The notes beneath the pieces are model-generated. The model did not search any database and had not been told where the DNA came from. It saw only the letters and a list, made by a program, of their open reading frames with translations. From contig CP070733.1 of the NCBI GenBank assembly GCA_020347585.1, forward strand, positions 1,472,623 to 1,479,475: a stretch of DNA of 6,853 bases. Direction: 5' to 3'. This stretch comes from Pseudomonadota bacterium (GTDB lineage: Bacteria > Pseudomonadota > Gammaproteobacteria > CAMYNG01). The position numbers and the translations under genes are program-made. Below are positions 6,321 to 6,853 of the stretch, piece after piece. Position 1 is the stretch's first letter. Every line of letters starts with the position of its first letter.

Positions 6321-6653
6321 TTAGACGTAGTGCTTGTGGTAGCGGCGGCGCGTTCCAGCGCGCTGTACCACAACGCCTTTCACCGCGCCCAGCCCTGAAA
6401 CCTCAATTGACTCGCAGCCAGCCTGCATGGTCTTCAGGTAGTATCTGTCATCGACCACGATCAACTGGCGGAATATCAACTCTCCGTCCACCTCGGCAAG
6501 GACAAATGAGCCATTTGTTACCACGCCCGAGGGATCTATGATGATGATACATCCTTTGGCAAACTCTGGTTCCATGGTGTCATCGAGCACCTGCAGCGCA
6601 AACGGATCGCTGCCGCCGCATCCGCCTGATTCCATACCTGTCACATCATTCAT
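6321..6653 (-). CDS. Small S24/LexA-type peptidase-fold protein with altered catalytic residues
   Basis: This 110-residue protein consists almost only of an S24 (LexA/UmuD C-terminal) domain: FALQVLDDTMEPEF (18-31), IIIIDPSGVVTNGSFVLAEVDGELIFRQL (36-64) and a C-terminal GAVKGVVVQRAGTRRRYHKHYV (89-110). There is no N-terminal helix-turn-helix. Where LexA has the 'DSM' serine the sequence reads DTM (Thr26), and at the catalytic lysine position it reads FRQL (Arg62); the spacing of 36 residues fits the LexA Ser-Lys spacing (37). It is therefore unlikely to be a normal autopeptidase. A very basic tail ends the protein. The start is supported by GGAGAG eight bases upstream of the ATG. It follows the ABC transporter gene by 63 bases and may be co-transcribed. 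Function is unknown. Confidence 0.75.
   Translation of the reverse strand: MNDVTGMESGGCGGSDPFALQVLDDTMEPEFAKGCIIIIDPSGVVTNGSFVLAEVDGELIFRQLIVVDDRYYLKTMQAGCESIEVSGLGAVKGVVVQRAGTRRRYHKHYV
6334..6373. repeat. Long hairpin at the 3' end of the S24-type gene
   Basis: TTGTGGTA (6334-6341) and TACCACAA (6366-6373) are perfect 8-base inverted repeats. Inside them GCGCG (6348-6352) can pair with CGCGC (6359-6363) around a TTCCAG loop. The element lies in the last codons of the minus-strand gene and 30 bases past the rhodanese stop, between convergent genes. Neither side has a strong U-tract, so it may be a weak bidirectional terminator or simply a consequence of the basic tail codons. Confidence 0.4.
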
Positions 6654-6716
6654 GTCTTTGGCTCTCCAAACCCGTATGCATGGTAATTGTGTTGCTAACC
6701 CGTCGCGGCCTGCGAA

Positions 6717-6853
6717 TCACTTGCTACCGGCACCAAGTGTTGCCGCTTCGAGCTCGGGTGCAATATGTGATTTCTTCTCCTGCTGCAAGCGCCAAAGTGC
6801 CGCATAGACGCCATCGGCTTCCAGCAACACGCGATGTGTACCCTCTTCCACGA
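6717..6853 (-). CDS. C-terminal end of an ABC transporter ATP-binding (exporter-type) protein
   Basis: The minus strand encodes the last 44 residues of a gene that begins outside the window, ending in TGA at 6717-6719. The visible part, VEEGTHRVLLEADGVYAALWRLQQ, is the usual ending of fused permease-ATPase exporters (MsbA/type I secretion-like), where 'G.H..LL...G.Y..L...Q' follows the H-loop region. A polar tail (EKKSHIAPELEAATLGAGSK) follows. Walker A, the signature motif and Walker B lie outside, so substrate and subfamily cannot be determined. The S24-type gene lies 63 bases downstream on the same strand. Confidence 0.82.
   Translation of the reverse strand, partial: VEEGTHRVLLEADGVYAALWRLQQEKKSHIAPELEAATLGAGSK

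Overview
The window reads as the 3' part of a dissimilatory sulfite reductase (dsr) sulfur-oxidation cluster, followed by a two-component regulatory system, a rhodanese, and the ends of a convergent gene pair on the minus strand. The moderately high GC content, the order O-P-N-R, and close resemblance to the Allochromatium-type dsr operon (dsrABEFHCMKLJOPNRS) suggest a sulfur-oxidising gammaproteobacterium (Chromatiales or a related chemolithotroph). The genus cannot be fixed from this sequence.

Layout. Positions 1-51 hold the last residues of a gene that is most likely dsrO. Positions 67-1314 encode DsrP, the NrfD-like quinone-interacting membrane subunit of the DsrMKJOP complex. Positions 1398-2810 encode DsrN, a CbiA/CobB-like glutamine-dependent amidase thought to make siroheme amide for DsrAB. 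Positions 2949-3278 encode DsrR, an A-type (IscA-like) fold protein with no cysteines. Positions 3477-5141 encode a NarX/LiaS-class histidine kinase (two membrane helices, HAMP, cysteine-bearing GAF-like domain, HisKA_3, HATPase). It overlaps by 4 bases the start of a NarL/FixJ response regulator (5138-5815). A single-domain rhodanese (5840-6304) follows after 24 bases. On the minus strand lie a small S24/LexA-type peptidase-fold protein (6321-6653) and, upstream of it, the C-terminal end of an ABC exporter ATPase (6717-6853).

How the genes fit together. DsrP (with DsrO) belongs to the transmembrane electron-transfer module, DsrN to cofactor maturation, and DsrR to a function reported in Allochromatium vinosum as post-transcriptional control of dsr expression. 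Where A. vinosum has dsrS, this window has a kinase/regulator/rhodanese set. The kinase has almost no periplasmic loop and carries three clustered cysteines in its cytosolic sensory domain. With a rhodanese next door, this makes a thiol-, Fe-S- or persulfide-responsive regulator of sulfur oxidation a reasonable hypothesis, though nothing here proves it.

Non-coding signals. Each gap in the dsr tail (dsrP-dsrN, dsrN-dsrR, dsrR-kinase) contains one or more perfect GC-rich inverted repeats, none followed by a U-tract. The dsrR-kinase gap also has a perfect TGGTAC-N11-GTACCA inverted repeat overlapping a possible extended -10 box. No RNA genes, CRISPR arrays, insertion sequences or attachment sites were seen. 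No gene-free stretch exceeds 200 bases.
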